This document shows, one piece after another, positions 13,531-21,242 of a stretch of DNA of 34,596 nt; position 1 is the stretch's first letter, and each line of letters opens with the position of its first letter. The notes beneath the pieces are model-generated. The model saw only the letters and a program-made list of their open reading frames with translations, had not been told where the DNA came from and ran no database searches. The translations under genes were made by a program, and so were the position numbers. Source of the stretch: a bacterium (lineage in GTDB: Bacteria > Lindowbacteria > 2-12-FULL-62-27); assembly GCA_016202645.1 (NCBI GenBank), contig JACQOF010000128.1, positions 1 to 34,596 of the forward strand, in the 5' to 3' direction.

Positions 13531-15446
13531 TTCAACGCGGCCTCCTCCCGCCACTCCTTCTCTCCACGGAAAAATTGACGGTACCATAGTTCCAGACAGA
13601 TCAGGCCCCACAAGTTCCGGTCGAATTCGCCCGAACCTTCCGCAATCCGGGCCACGGACTCTCGGCGGACGATGCCGTCTTCCGCAAGGGTCGACCGGGT
13701 GAACAACCGGGACATGAATCCTTGAAGCGACCGGCGGCGCCAGGCCTGGATCGGGACCGGAAAACCGATCTTGTCCCGGCGGTCCAGAATCTCGTCGGGC
13801 ACGACGCCACGGAGGGCCGCGCGAAGCAGATGCTTCAGCCGGCCGCCGCGGAGTTTGACGGAGGCGGGCGCGCGGAACGCGTATTCCACCAGGCGCGGAT
13901 CCAGAAACGGCACGCGGGACTCCAGGGACCACGCCATGCTCATCCGGTCCTCGACGTGCAGGAGCGCGGGGAGCCACGCGCGAAGCTCGTAGTGGAGGAT
14001 GCGGTCCAGTGGTTCCGCGCCGCGGGGGCGATTGAAAATTTCTTTGAAGGAGTCCAGGGGATGATAGGTCGACACGCGGGGACGAAGACTGTCCCCCAGA
14101 ACGCCCACCGGATCGGGATTGCGCGCGATGAGCCGGTAATACCGCTCGTCGGGGGACGCCAGTAGTCCTGAACGCAGATGTTGCTTGAGCAAAGATGTGT
14201 AATTTTTCAGCTGGGAAACATTCGGCAGAAGTCCCAGGACCGACATGTCGGCCGGGGCGCCGCCGAGAAAACACAGCCGGCGGAACGCGTTTTCGAGATA
14301 GGCGATGTAGTTGCGCGCGTAGCCGCCGAAAATTTCGTCCGCGCCCTGGCCGCCCAGAACGACGGTCACATGACGGCGCGCTTCACGGGAAACCATGTAT
14401 TGGCCGAAGACGCCCTCGCCGGCGGCGGGCTCGTCCATCACCCACATGATCCGGCCCATCGATCGCTCGAAATCAGAGGCGGTCGGGTAGACGGCGTGAT
14501 GCTCTGTCCGCGCCGCGGTCGCGGTCCGGTTCGTGAATGCCCGGTCGTCGTAGATGCCGCCTTCCTCGAAACCGACGGTGAAGGTGTGAAACGCGTGATC
14601 GCTGACTTCGCGGTAATGCCGGACGGCCATGGAAACAATCCCGCCGGTGTCCACTCCGCCCGACAGGTGCGCGCCCACGGGAACGTCACTGCGAAGCTGC
14701 CACCGGACCGAGGACGACAGAAGATCCGCAACCTGCTCGGCATGGGCCTCGGGAGAACGGGCCGGATGTTTGTCGAACGGAACGTCCCAGTAGGCGGATG
14801 TCTCGATGCCCCGGGGGCCGGCGCGAAGCCAGGTACCGGGCGGGAGCTGACGGATGCCGTCGAAGAGCGTTTCGCCGGGGAGGACATATTGAAATGCGAA
14901 ATAATCGGCGAGGGCCTTCGCCGAAACGGCGCGGCGCGTGCGGACGGCCAGAAGCGCCTTGATCTCGGAGGCGAAATAAAAATGGTTGTTCTCTTCCATA
15001 TAATAGAGCGGCTTGATCCCGAAGGGATCGCGGCCGAGCAGAATCGTCCGGTCCTGGGGGTCGTATATTCCGAACGCGAACATCCCGTTCAAGTCCCGGA
15101 ACGCGGCCGGGCCGTGCTCGACGAACATCTTGAGCAGAACCTCCGTGTCCGACTTCGTCCGGAATCGGTGCCCCCGTTCCTCAAGGCCCTTCCGCAGCTC
15201 GATGTAATTGTAAATCTCGCCGTTGTAGACGATGACCCGGCCCGTCCCCTCGTCCCGCATCGGCTGATGACCGCCGGCGATGTCGATGATGCTTAGTCGC
15301 ACGTGACCCAGACCCACCGGGCCGTCCACATGCAAACCCGATTCGTCCGGGCCACGGTACGGCATCGTCTCGCGCATCTTGAGGGGAATGTCCTCCGTGA
15401 CCCGCAGGGCCGGATCCAGCGAAAGCACACCACAAATGCCGCACAT
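13527..15446 (-). CDS. asnB: asparagine synthetase B-type glutamine amidotransferase
   Basis: The 639-residue protein has the full AsnB layout. The class II glutaminase domain starts with the nucleophile Cys2 (MCGICG) and includes YRGPDESG and YNGEIYN. The synthetase domain follows, with the ATP-pyrophosphatase loop at 262-267 reading SGGVDT rather than the common SGGxDS. Such enzymes take ammonia from glutamine and amidate an acyl-adenylate. Free asparagine synthesis is possible, but the position between a sugar-nucleotide epimerase and a coupled oxidoreductase suggests amidation of a uronic acid, as known for some O-antigen amidotransferases. Its stop overlaps the next start and it begins 43 bases after the epimerase stop. 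Confidence 0.9.
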   Translation of the reverse strand: MCGICGVLSLDPALRVTEDIPLKMRETMPYRGPDESGLHVDGPVGLGHVRLSIIDIAGGHQPMRDEGTGRVIVYNGEIYNYIELRKGLEERGHRFRTKSDTEVLLKMFVEHGPAAFRDLNGMFAFGIYDPQDRTILLGRDPFGIKPLYYMEENNHFYFASEIKALLAVRTRRAVSAKALADYFAFQYVLPGETLFDGIRQLPPGTWLRAGPRGIETSAYWDVPFDKHPARSPEAHAEQVADLLSSSVRWQLRSDVPVGAHLSGGVDTGGIVSMAVRHYREVSDHAFHTFTVGFEEGGIYDDRAFTNRTATAARTEHHAVYPTASDFERSMGRIMWVMDEPAAGEGVFGQYMVSREARRHVTVVLGGQGADEIFGGYARNYIAYLENAFRRLCFLGGAPADMSVLGLLPNVSQLKNYTSLLKQHLRSGLLASPDERYYRLIARNPDPVGVLGDSLRPRVSTYHPLDSFKEIFNRPRGAEPLDRILHYELRAWLPALLHVEDRMSMAWSLESRVPFLDPRLVEYAFRAPASVKLRGGRLKHLLRAALRGVVPDEILDRRDKIGFPVPIQAWRRRSLQGFMSRLFTRSTLAEDGIVRRESVARIAEGSGEFDRNLWGLICLELWYRQFFRGEKEWREEAALK

Positions 15447-15489
15447 GGAAGTCTAGGCGGTCAACGACAGATTGGAGTTCAACAAAAAC

Positions 15490-16560
15490 TTACCCGTAGC
15501 GTTCCAAAATTCGGTCCGCGATCCGCTCCGCGGCATGGCCGTCGCCGAATATGTCCGGACGCGGGCCCGTCGGCCGGAAATGCTCGATGGCGTCCAGGAT
15601 CGCCTTCGAGTCGGGTCCCGTCACCCGCTTCCAGCCGGCTTCCCGGATCTCGGGAAACCAGACGAGATTGCAGACGTTTACCACGGGCACGCCCATGAGA
15701 TAGGCCTCGCGGCGGACGCCACCGGAATCGGTCACGACCATCGAGGAATTCGAAATGAGTTCCAGAAACTCGAGGTAGCCCACGGGGTCGCTCACTTGGA
15801 TGTTTTTCGCCTGACGGAGTTTTGGTTCCAGACCGAACGCATGGAGATTTTTCAAGGTATGAGGATGAATCGGAAATCGGACCGGGCGGCCGCAGGCGGA
15901 TAGAGCTTCAAGGATCTCGGCAAGGTTATGGCGGGTTTCGACGTTCTCGGCGCGGTGGATCGTGACCAGGATGTAGGGTTCAGAGTCCCGGGCCGGCTTT
16001 AAGCTCGGCCGGATACGGTCCAGAGTGTCTTTCATCAGGTCTCCCGTGAAAAAAACGTCCGTTTCGGCGCGGCCCTCGCGGATGAGCTGGCGCTGGGCGG
16101 ACTGGCAGTTGGTCAGAATCAAATCTGAAATGGCGTCGGCCACGCGGCGGTTGATTTCCTCGGGATTGAACATCTCCCCGGTGCGGATGCCGCCCTCGAT
16201 GTGCGCCACGGGGATGCGCGTCTTGGCGGCGGCGATCGCGCCGGCCATCGTCGAATCCACGTCGCCGGTAATGATGCAGGCGCGGGGGCGCTCCTCCAGC
16301 AGAATTTCCTCGATAAACTCGATCATGCGCGCTACTCGCGCGCCGCCCTTGCTCTGCGGCATCTCCGCCAGATAATCGGGTTTCGGAATCTCCAGCTCAT
16401 GGAAAAAAAGACCGGACATCTGGTAGTCGTAGTGCTGGCCGGTGTGGACCAGAATCTCCCGCACGCCGCGGCGGCGAAAGGCCGGATTGAGAGAACATTC
16501 CTTGATGAAGTTCGGGCGCGTGCCGACCACCGAAACTACTTTCAACTCAGACGTTGCCAT
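15490..16560 (-). CDS. wecB: UDP-N-acetylglucosamine 2-epimerase family protein
   Basis: This 356-residue cytoplasmic enzyme belongs to the WecB/WbpI family, which inverts C2 of UDP-GlcNAc or of its 2,3-diacetamido-uronic derivative. Visible family motifs are GTRPNFIK (residues 13-20), HTGQHYD, GDVDSTMAGAIAA, HIEGGIRTGEMFNPEEINRR and VVTDSGGVRREA near the C-terminus. ATG 16560 is preferred over an adjacent TTG at 16563. It is the first gene of the operon and has a promoter about 100 bases upstream. With the aminotransferase and oxidoreductase downstream, a WbpI-type substrate (making a mannuronic-type sugar) is as likely as plain UDP-GlcNAc, so the symbol denotes the family only. Confidence 0.88.
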   Translation of the reverse strand: MATSELKVVSVVGTRPNFIKECSLNPAFRRRGVREILVHTGQHYDYQMSGLFFHELEIPKPDYLAEMPQSKGGARVARMIEFIEEILLEERPRACIITGDVDSTMAGAIAAAKTRIPVAHIEGGIRTGEMFNPEEINRRVADAISDLILTNCQSAQRQLIREGRAETDVFFTGDLMKDTLDRIRPSLKPARDSEPYILVTIHRAENVETRHNLAEILEALSACGRPVRFPIHPHTLKNLHAFGLEPKLRQAKNIQVSDPVGYLEFLELISNSSMVVTDSGGVRREAYLMGVPVVNVCNLVWFPEIREAGWKRVTGPDSKAILDAIEHFRPTGPRPDIFGDGHAAERIADRILERYG

Positions 16561-16581
16561 CAACTCCGTTCAAATCCCGCT

Positions 16582-16615
16582 CGTCATTCCCGTCCGCCTA
16601 AGGCGGAGGAATCCA
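16582..16615. repeat. short palindromic repeat, variant of the MITE core
   Basis: CGTCATTCCCGTCCGCCT followed by AGGCGGAGGAATCCAG shares the CGTCATTCC...GGAATCCAG borders with the repeats at 1-28 and 32005-32032 but has a different core hairpin (CCGCCT/AGGCGG). No terminal repeats of the larger element are seen here. It lies in the leader of the epimerase operon and would form a hairpin in the mRNA. Confidence 0.65.
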
Positions 16616-16662
16616 GAGGCTGTCCCCCAGCTGACGGCCTTGCCAATGAACGATCTGGGTGC

Positions 16663-16692
16663 ATAATGTAACTAGATCGCGGGATATGTCAA
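16663..16692 (-). promoter_or_regulatory. candidate sigma70 promoter of the amino-sugar operon
   Basis: On the minus strand a perfect TTGACA (16692-16687) is followed by CATTAT (16668-16663) with an 18-base spacer, or TACATT (16670-16665) with 16. The -35 box overlaps the end of tgt. It would drive the epimerase, asnB, oxidoreductase and aminotransferase genes with a leader of about 95 bases containing the hairpin repeat. Confidence 0.55.
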
Positions 16693-17771
16693 TTACGAGC
16701 CGAATCGGTCTGCCGGATGGTTTGCCGCAAGTTGGCCATCAGCGCGGAAATGTGGGCAAGGTTGTGGTAGGTCGCGAGCTTCAGGCCCAGAATTTCGTCC
16801 GACATGAACAAATGCCGGAGATACGCGCGGCTGTAGGTTCGGCACACCCGGCAGCCGCACGTTTCGTCCGGGGGTTCTTCCGATTTTTCGTGGACGCTGT
16901 TGCGGATGTTGAGCGGGCCGGCGGCGGTCAGGAGCTGGCCACGGCGGGCGTTGCGCGTCGGGAGGACACAGTCGAACAGGTCCACGCCCAGGGCAACGCA
17001 GGTTTCCAGATCCCGCGGAGCGCCCACGCCCATGAGATAGCGCGGACGATCGGGAGGATATTCAGGCAGGATCCGGTCCAGTGTCTCGTACATGAGTTCG
17101 TTCGGCTCGCCCACCGAAAGTCCCCCGATGGCATAACCAGGGAAATCGACGGCCGCAATTTCTTCAAGACATCTGCGGCGAAGGTCCACATCAAGGCCGC
17201 CCTGCGTGATGGCAAAGACCTGCCCCGGCATTCCGTGTTCTTCCGCCCAACGCTTGGACCGGGCGGCCCAGTCGATCGTCCGCCGGACCGCGGCCTCCAG
17301 AACGGCGCGTTCGCAGGGATGCGGCGGACACTCGTCCAGCACCATCGCGATGTCACTGCCGAGTATCCGCTGAATCTCCAGCGCGCGCTCCGGCGTCAGG
17401 CGGTGGACCTTGCCGCCGTCCGAGGGAGAACTGAACGTCACTCCGTCGTCGTCGAGTTCGCGGATCTTGGAAAGCGAAAAAACCTGGAAGCCGCCGCTGT
17501 CGGTGAGGAGAGCGCCCGGCCAGCGCATGAAATTCTTCAGCCCACCGAACTGACCGATGACCTCAACCCCCGGGCGCAGGGATAAATGGTAGGTGTTGCC
17601 GAGGATCAATGAATATCCCAGCTCCTGCACTTCCCCCGGCTCCAGCGTTCGCACCGTCCCCAGCGTCCCCACCGGCATGAACGCGGGTGTCTCGATCTCC
17701 AGCCCCCCGATGCGAAGCCGGCCCAGACGGGCGCGGCCGGATGTCTTCAAGACCTCAAACGACATGCCCAT
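16689..17771 (-). CDS. tgt: queuine tRNA-ribosyltransferase (tRNA-guanine transglycosylase)
   Basis: Tgt swaps guanine 34 of the GUN-anticodon tRNAs for the queuosine precursor preQ1. The 360-residue protein has the substrate aspartate region LTDSGGFQVFSL, then GYAIGGLSVGEP, the nucleophile region LFDCVLPTRNARRG, and the C-terminal zinc site CGCRVCRTYSRAYLRHL (three cysteines and a histidine). ATG 17771 directly follows the queA stop with no gap; an ATG two codons later is also possible. Being paired with queA makes this a queuosine module, transcribed with hupB and the protease upstream. A candidate promoter for the next operon overlaps its end. Confidence 0.96.
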   Translation of the reverse strand: MGMSFEVLKTSGRARLGRLRIGGLEIETPAFMPVGTLGTVRTLEPGEVQELGYSLILGNTYHLSLRPGVEVIGQFGGLKNFMRWPGALLTDSGGFQVFSLSKIRELDDDGVTFSSPSDGGKVHRLTPERALEIQRILGSDIAMVLDECPPHPCERAVLEAAVRRTIDWAARSKRWAEEHGMPGQVFAITQGGLDVDLRRRCLEEIAAVDFPGYAIGGLSVGEPNELMYETLDRILPEYPPDRPRYLMGVGAPRDLETCVALGVDLFDCVLPTRNARRGQLLTAAGPLNIRNSVHEKSEEPPDETCGCRVCRTYSRAYLRHLFMSDEILGLKLATYHNLAHISALMANLRQTIRQTDSARN

Positions 17772-18806
17772 TCAGAGGATCAACATCGCGTCGCCGAAAC
17801 TGTAGAACCGGTAGCCCACGCGGATCGCGTGGTCGTAGGCGCGCTGGATCGCGGACCGGCCGGCCAAGGCGGAGACCAGCATCAGGAGTGACGTTCGGGG
17901 GAGATGAAAATTTGTCAGAAGTCCGTCAACGGCGCGGAACGTGTATCCGGGGCGAAGAAACAAATCCGTCTCGCCTTCTGAGGCGCGAATATCGCCGAAC
18001 CGGCCGTGTATCCATTCCAAGGTCCTGCAGACGGTCGTCCCCACCGCAATGACGCGACCGCCGGTAACCCGCGTCTCGCGGATCTGCTCCGCGGCGGCGG
18101 CATCCAGCCGGTAGGGTTCCGGATGAAGACGCCCCAGCCGAAGCGCCTCGGACGTGACGGGACGGAACGTGCCGGGGCCGACATGCAGGGTCAGAAAGGC
18201 ATGGCGAATCCCGGCGGCGGTCAGACGGGAGAAAAGATCCGGCGTGAAATGCAGTCCCGCGGTCGGGGCGGCGACACTTCCTTCAAACCGCGCGAAACAG
18301 GTCTGGTAACGGCCCGGCGGGATGGCGGGATTCGTGATGTAGGGCGGGAACGGCAATTGGCCCTTCTCCTGAAGAACATCCCGGATGGGACGGCCCGGCG
18401 ATCGGAGCAGAATCCGGCGGCCGATGTCCGAGACGGACTGGACTTCGCCCGTGATCCCGCCCAGATCAACGCGCGCGCCGGTCTTGAATTTCTTGCCGGG
18501 ATTCACCATGGCGTCGATCTCCCACTCCGTCGGGGACCGCTCGGCGCGGCGGACGATCAGAATTTCCACCGGGCGCGAACCGATCACGCCGGCACACCGG
18601 CAGGCGGAAACGCGCGTGTCATTCAATACCAGACAGTCCCCGGAGCGAAGTCTCGTGGGAAGGTCGCAAAGAACTGAATCATCCAATGCGCCGGTGACTC
18701 GATCCAACAGCAGGAGGCGCGCGCGGTCGCGCGGCTCAAGCGGGGTCTGGGCGATCCGGTCCGGCGGAAGATCGTAATCGTAATGGGCCGGATCCTCCGA
18801 TAAAAT
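17772..18806 (-). CDS. queA: S-adenosylmethionine:tRNA ribosyltransferase-isomerase
   Basis: QueA transfers the ribosyl part of S-adenosylmethionine to preQ1 in tRNA, giving epoxyqueuosine. The known N-terminal pattern is present upstream of any ordinary start: DYDLPPDRIAQTPLEPRDRA, then LLLLDRVTGAL and GDCLVLNDTRV. The frame opens after a TGA inside the end of hupB. It contains no ATG, GTG or TTG before the conserved N-terminus; the only plausible initiator is ATT at 18806, 4 bases after the Shine-Dalgarno-like AGGTGAGG. That gives 344 residues, the usual family length. A later TTG (18707) would delete the N-terminal strand. ENxPAxxG-like and GLHFTPDL segments follow. Start assignment is inference. 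Confidence 0.9.
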   Translation of the reverse strand: MLSEDPAHYDYDLPPDRIAQTPLEPRDRARLLLLDRVTGALDDSVLCDLPTRLRSGDCLVLNDTRVSACRCAGVIGSRPVEILIVRRAERSPTEWEIDAMVNPGKKFKTGARVDLGGITGEVQSVSDIGRRILLRSPGRPIRDVLQEKGQLPFPPYITNPAIPPGRYQTCFARFEGSVAAPTAGLHFTPDLFSRLTAAGIRHAFLTLHVGPGTFRPVTSEALRLGRLHPEPYRLDAAAAEQIRETRVTGGRVIAVGTTVCRTLEWIHGRFGDIRASEGETDLFLRPGYTFRAVDGLLTNFHLPRTSLLMLVSALAGRSAIQRAYDHAIRVGYRFYSFGDAMLIL

Positions 18807-18807
18807 T

Positions 18808-19089
18808 TTACCTCACCTTTTGCTTCATGATCCGACCCGACGTGAACTTCACGGCCTTCCGCGCCGGAATCGGGACCACTTCGCCGGTCTTCGGGTTCCG
18901 GCCCTTCTTCGCTTTGCGCTGGACAACTTCGAAAACGCCGAAATTCCGAAGCTCGATCCGGCGGCCCTCCCCCAGAGACTCGACTACCCGGTCCAGAAAT
19001 TGGTCGAGGACGTCCCGGACCACAAACTGCTTGACTTGCAACTTGTACGAGATCTGAACGACAAAATCCCGCTTCGTTACCGCTGCCAT
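18808..19089 (-). CDS. hupB: HU/IHF-family histone-like DNA-binding protein
   Basis: This 93-residue basic protein bends or coats DNA as a dimer. It has the N-terminal helical pair (MAAVTKRDFVVQISYKLQVK), then RRIELRNFGVFEVVQRKAKK, the DNA-intercalating arm GRNPKTGE at its expected place and the closing FTSGRIMKQKVR. The fold cannot tell HU from IHF with certainty. A strong AGGAGG ribosome site precedes the ATG at 19089. It sits inside an operon between the M48 protease and queA; its stop TAA is adjacent to the proposed queA initiator, so the two may be coupled. Confidence 0.92.
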   Translation of the reverse strand: MAAVTKRDFVVQISYKLQVKQFVVRDVLDQFLDRVVESLGEGRRIELRNFGVFEVVQRKAKKGRNPKTGEVVPIPARKAVKFTSGRIMKQKVR

Positions 19090-19146
19090 GTTCTGCCTCC
19101 TCTTGCGCCCGTTTCACCGGCGGACCCGCAAACACGCGGGACGCCG

Positions 19147-20358
19147 CTATTTCGGATTGTTCTCCACGCCGGTCAATAACCAGCGCGCGGATTTCTTCAC
19201 AAACCAGAGTCGCTCCTTGACGGTACGCGTCGTCTCCTGGCTCTTCGCCCGGTCGAAAAATGTCTCCACGTAAACATGATGGATGAACGCGGTCCGGCTG
19301 TCCTTCAGCCGGACTTCCTTCTTTTTCGTGTCAACGCGGATCTGGTCGTTGTGCGTGAAAAAAAACCGGAGATCTTTTTCCAGATCGTAGTAGCCGGACT
19401 TGCCGTGCTCGTAGTCCCGGCTCACGTAGGACATGAGCTTCTCCACGTCCTCGGCCTGATAGGCGGTGTAGATCAACGTCAGAATTTTGTCGAGCTGGGA
19501 TTTGTCGTCGCGGTAGGAATGACCCGACAGGGCTTCCTCGTAGGGCTCCACGCCGACGGCCGGATTCCGGCGAAGACCGGCGCCAGCCTGCCATAATTTT
19601 AAATTCTCGATCGCTTGACGCGTGTTTTCCGTCCGCTTCGTCGGCGGCGGGTGCGACCACACCAGCTCCTGGACGCTCGACGGCTCCCCAATGCCGGCCG
19701 AGACCTGCTCGGCCTTCAAGAGATCAAAAAAATCCAGCAACTCCTTGGGATCGTATCCGGCATCGTAGGCATACTTCACGCCCAGGGCATCTGCGTGATA
19801 CTCGTCCTCGCGGCCGTAGCCGAGCATGATCAGCGCCACCATGTCACCCGCGCCCGCCGGCGCGCCGCCGCCTTTGACCGCCATCGCCAGCTGGCCGAGA
19901 AATGCCACAGCCTGCGCCTGGAGTCGCTTCATCGCGTGCCGCTCCACGACGTGGCCGACTTCATGCCCCAAAATCGCCGCCAGCTGGGCCTCGTTTTGGA
20001 CGGTCGAGAGCAGCCCACGCGTCACAAAAATGTAGCCGCCGGGGGCGGCAAAGGCGTTGACCGCGGGATGATCCAGCACTGTAAATCGGTAGGGAATGTT
20101 CGAGCGGTCCGATACCCGCGCCACCGCCTGGCCCACGCGGTCAACGTAGGCGTTCAGGTCCTCGTCATCGTAGGCCGTGAATTCCCGAAGGACTTCCTGG
20201 GCGACGGCACGGCCCAGGTCCAGCTCCTTCTGCTCGCTGATGATCGCGCCCCCCGTGTTCGCCTTCAAACTGCTCCGCTCCGACGTGGCGCAGGCGATCG
20301 AGATCAGCATGGCCATCCCAACGACCGGGAGAATAAAATTTCGCCGACTGAAACTCAC
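19147..20358 (-). CDS. M48-family metalloprotease lipoprotein with C-terminal NTF2-like region
   Basis: This 403-residue protein is a zinc protease of the BepA/LoiP type, expected in the periplasm or at the outer membrane, where relatives handle misassembled envelope proteins. A signal sequence ends in ISIAC with the likely lipidated C23. The zinc motif HEVGH is at 132-136 and the third ligand E186 lies in EDEYHAD. GTG 20358 overlaps the previous stop (GTGA); a longer in-frame extension upstream lies inside the DUF3108 gene. The last 120 residues (from DKILTLIYTAYQAEDVEKLM) look like an NTF2/SnoaL-type alpha-beta domain, which is not part of the standard protease. It is co-transcribed with an AsmA-like gene, supporting an envelope role. 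Confidence 0.88.
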   Translation of the reverse strand: MSFSRRNFILPVVGMAMLISIACATSERSSLKANTGGAIISEQKELDLGRAVAQEVLREFTAYDDEDLNAYVDRVGQAVARVSDRSNIPYRFTVLDHPAVNAFAAPGGYIFVTRGLLSTVQNEAQLAAILGHEVGHVVERHAMKRLQAQAVAFLGQLAMAVKGGGAPAGAGDMVALIMLGYGREDEYHADALGVKYAYDAGYDPKELLDFFDLLKAEQVSAGIGEPSSVQELVWSHPPPTKRTENTRQAIENLKLWQAGAGLRRNPAVGVEPYEEALSGHSYRDDKSQLDKILTLIYTAYQAEDVEKLMSYVSRDYEHGKSGYYDLEKDLRFFFTHNDQIRVDTKKKEVRLKDSRTAFIHHVYVETFFDRAKSQETTRTVKERLWFVKKSARWLLTGVENNPK

Positions 20359-21242
20359 GGCGCCCTCCCGGGCTTGTACTCCACCAGCTTCGCATAAAAC
20401 GTCCCAAGTAGTATGTGGCTCCGAATCAAAATCGGGATGCGGCGGCGGTCGTCCGTAAACCACACTTCGTTCGTGCCGATCTGCTTGTATTTGTCGTCAA
20501 GCTGCAGGACGGGAATGCCCGCCTGGGCGGAGACCCAGGCGTCGAGGGCGTGCGAATACATCCGGCGGCGCTCGCCAAGGGTCATCAACATGTCGTAATT
20601 TTTTTTCATGTCGTTCAAAGGCATCGAGATCGTTTCGCCCAGGTGGGCCCAATCCAAAGCTCGCAAATAATAAAAGGAGGACAGAAGATCCTGGGTGTAC
20701 GGCTCCAACTCGCCCATCTGAACACCATTCTTCGTCCAGACACCCAGCACCGGATCGTACTCGCAAACGGCGATCGTGTCCTCCTTCGTCTCGTGAATCT
20801 CCTTCTCGTGCCGCCACGGAAACATCCCCTCGACATCGATGTAACTCGTCAGCGTGTCCGAAACGGCATAGATGACGGAAAAAGCCCGGTTTGTGTAGGC
20901 GTGGGCCTGGACCTTGTACACCGCGCGGCCCCGGTACACGGTCGTCTCCGGAACGGTCATCACGAGTTCGCCGCAGGGAATGCCCATGAACCGCACCGAT
21001 AAAACCAGACGCTCGCCGATGCCGAAAGCCTTCTGCGGAATTGAGCGGAATGCCGGGGTGGGGGGGGTCGTTCGCGTCCCGTTCGTCTTCGTATACCCCA
21101 CAAATAAATTCCCCGCCGTCGTGTCTCCCTTCGCCGGCTTCGGCGGCACATCCACCCCGAATCGCTCGGCGCCCCATGCGCCACTCGCAACGACGGACAC
21201 AAGAAGGACGCACGCGATTGTTCCCCTACTCCGGCGGGACAA
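20355..21242 (-). CDS. DUF3108-like exported protein
   Basis: The 295-residue product starts with a signal peptide: MSRRSRG, the hydrophobic TIACVLLVSVVASGA and a cleavage site after AWGA. The mature part is beta-rich and resembles DUF3108 proteins of the envelope: GERLVLSVRFMGIPCGELVM, then YTNRAFSVIYAVSDTLTSYID and the C-terminal WFTDDRRRIPILIRSHILLG. The family's function is unknown. The start is unclear. TTG 21242 gives a normal signal peptide but has its ribosome site too close; GTG 21317 adds 25 residues and overlaps the previous gene by 92 bases. No better codon exists. It overlaps both neighbours, so it is one transcript with the AsmA-like and M48 genes. Confidence 0.78.
   Translation of the reverse strand: MSRRSRGTIACVLLVSVVASGAWGAERFGVDVPPKPAKGDTTAGNLFVGYTKTNGTRTTPPTPAFRSIPQKAFGIGERLVLSVRFMGIPCGELVMTVPETTVYRGRAVYKVQAHAYTNRAFSVIYAVSDTLTSYIDVEGMFPWRHEKEIHETKEDTIAVCEYDPVLGVWTKNGVQMGELEPYTQDLLSSFYYLRALDWAHLGETISMPLNDMKKNYDMLMTLGERRRMYSHALDAWVSAQAGIPVLQLDDKYKQIGTNEVWFTDDRRRIPILIRSHILLGTFYAKLVEYKPGRAP

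Noticed and set aside
12531-14274. A large fusion of the oxidoreductase with an upstream arginine-rich domain
   Set aside because: The extra codons are another frame of asnB; ATG 13530 starts the canonical Rossmann domain and overlaps the asnB stop in the usual way.
14178-15296. 372-codon plus-strand frame opposite asnB
   Set aside because: Shadow of a GC-rich gene; composition is biased to arginine, glycine and valine, and no motif is visible.
19100-19145. Terminator between the M48 gene and hupB
   Set aside because: A small CCCGC/GCGGG hairpin exists, but no T-run follows, so it is not a convincing intrinsic terminator.
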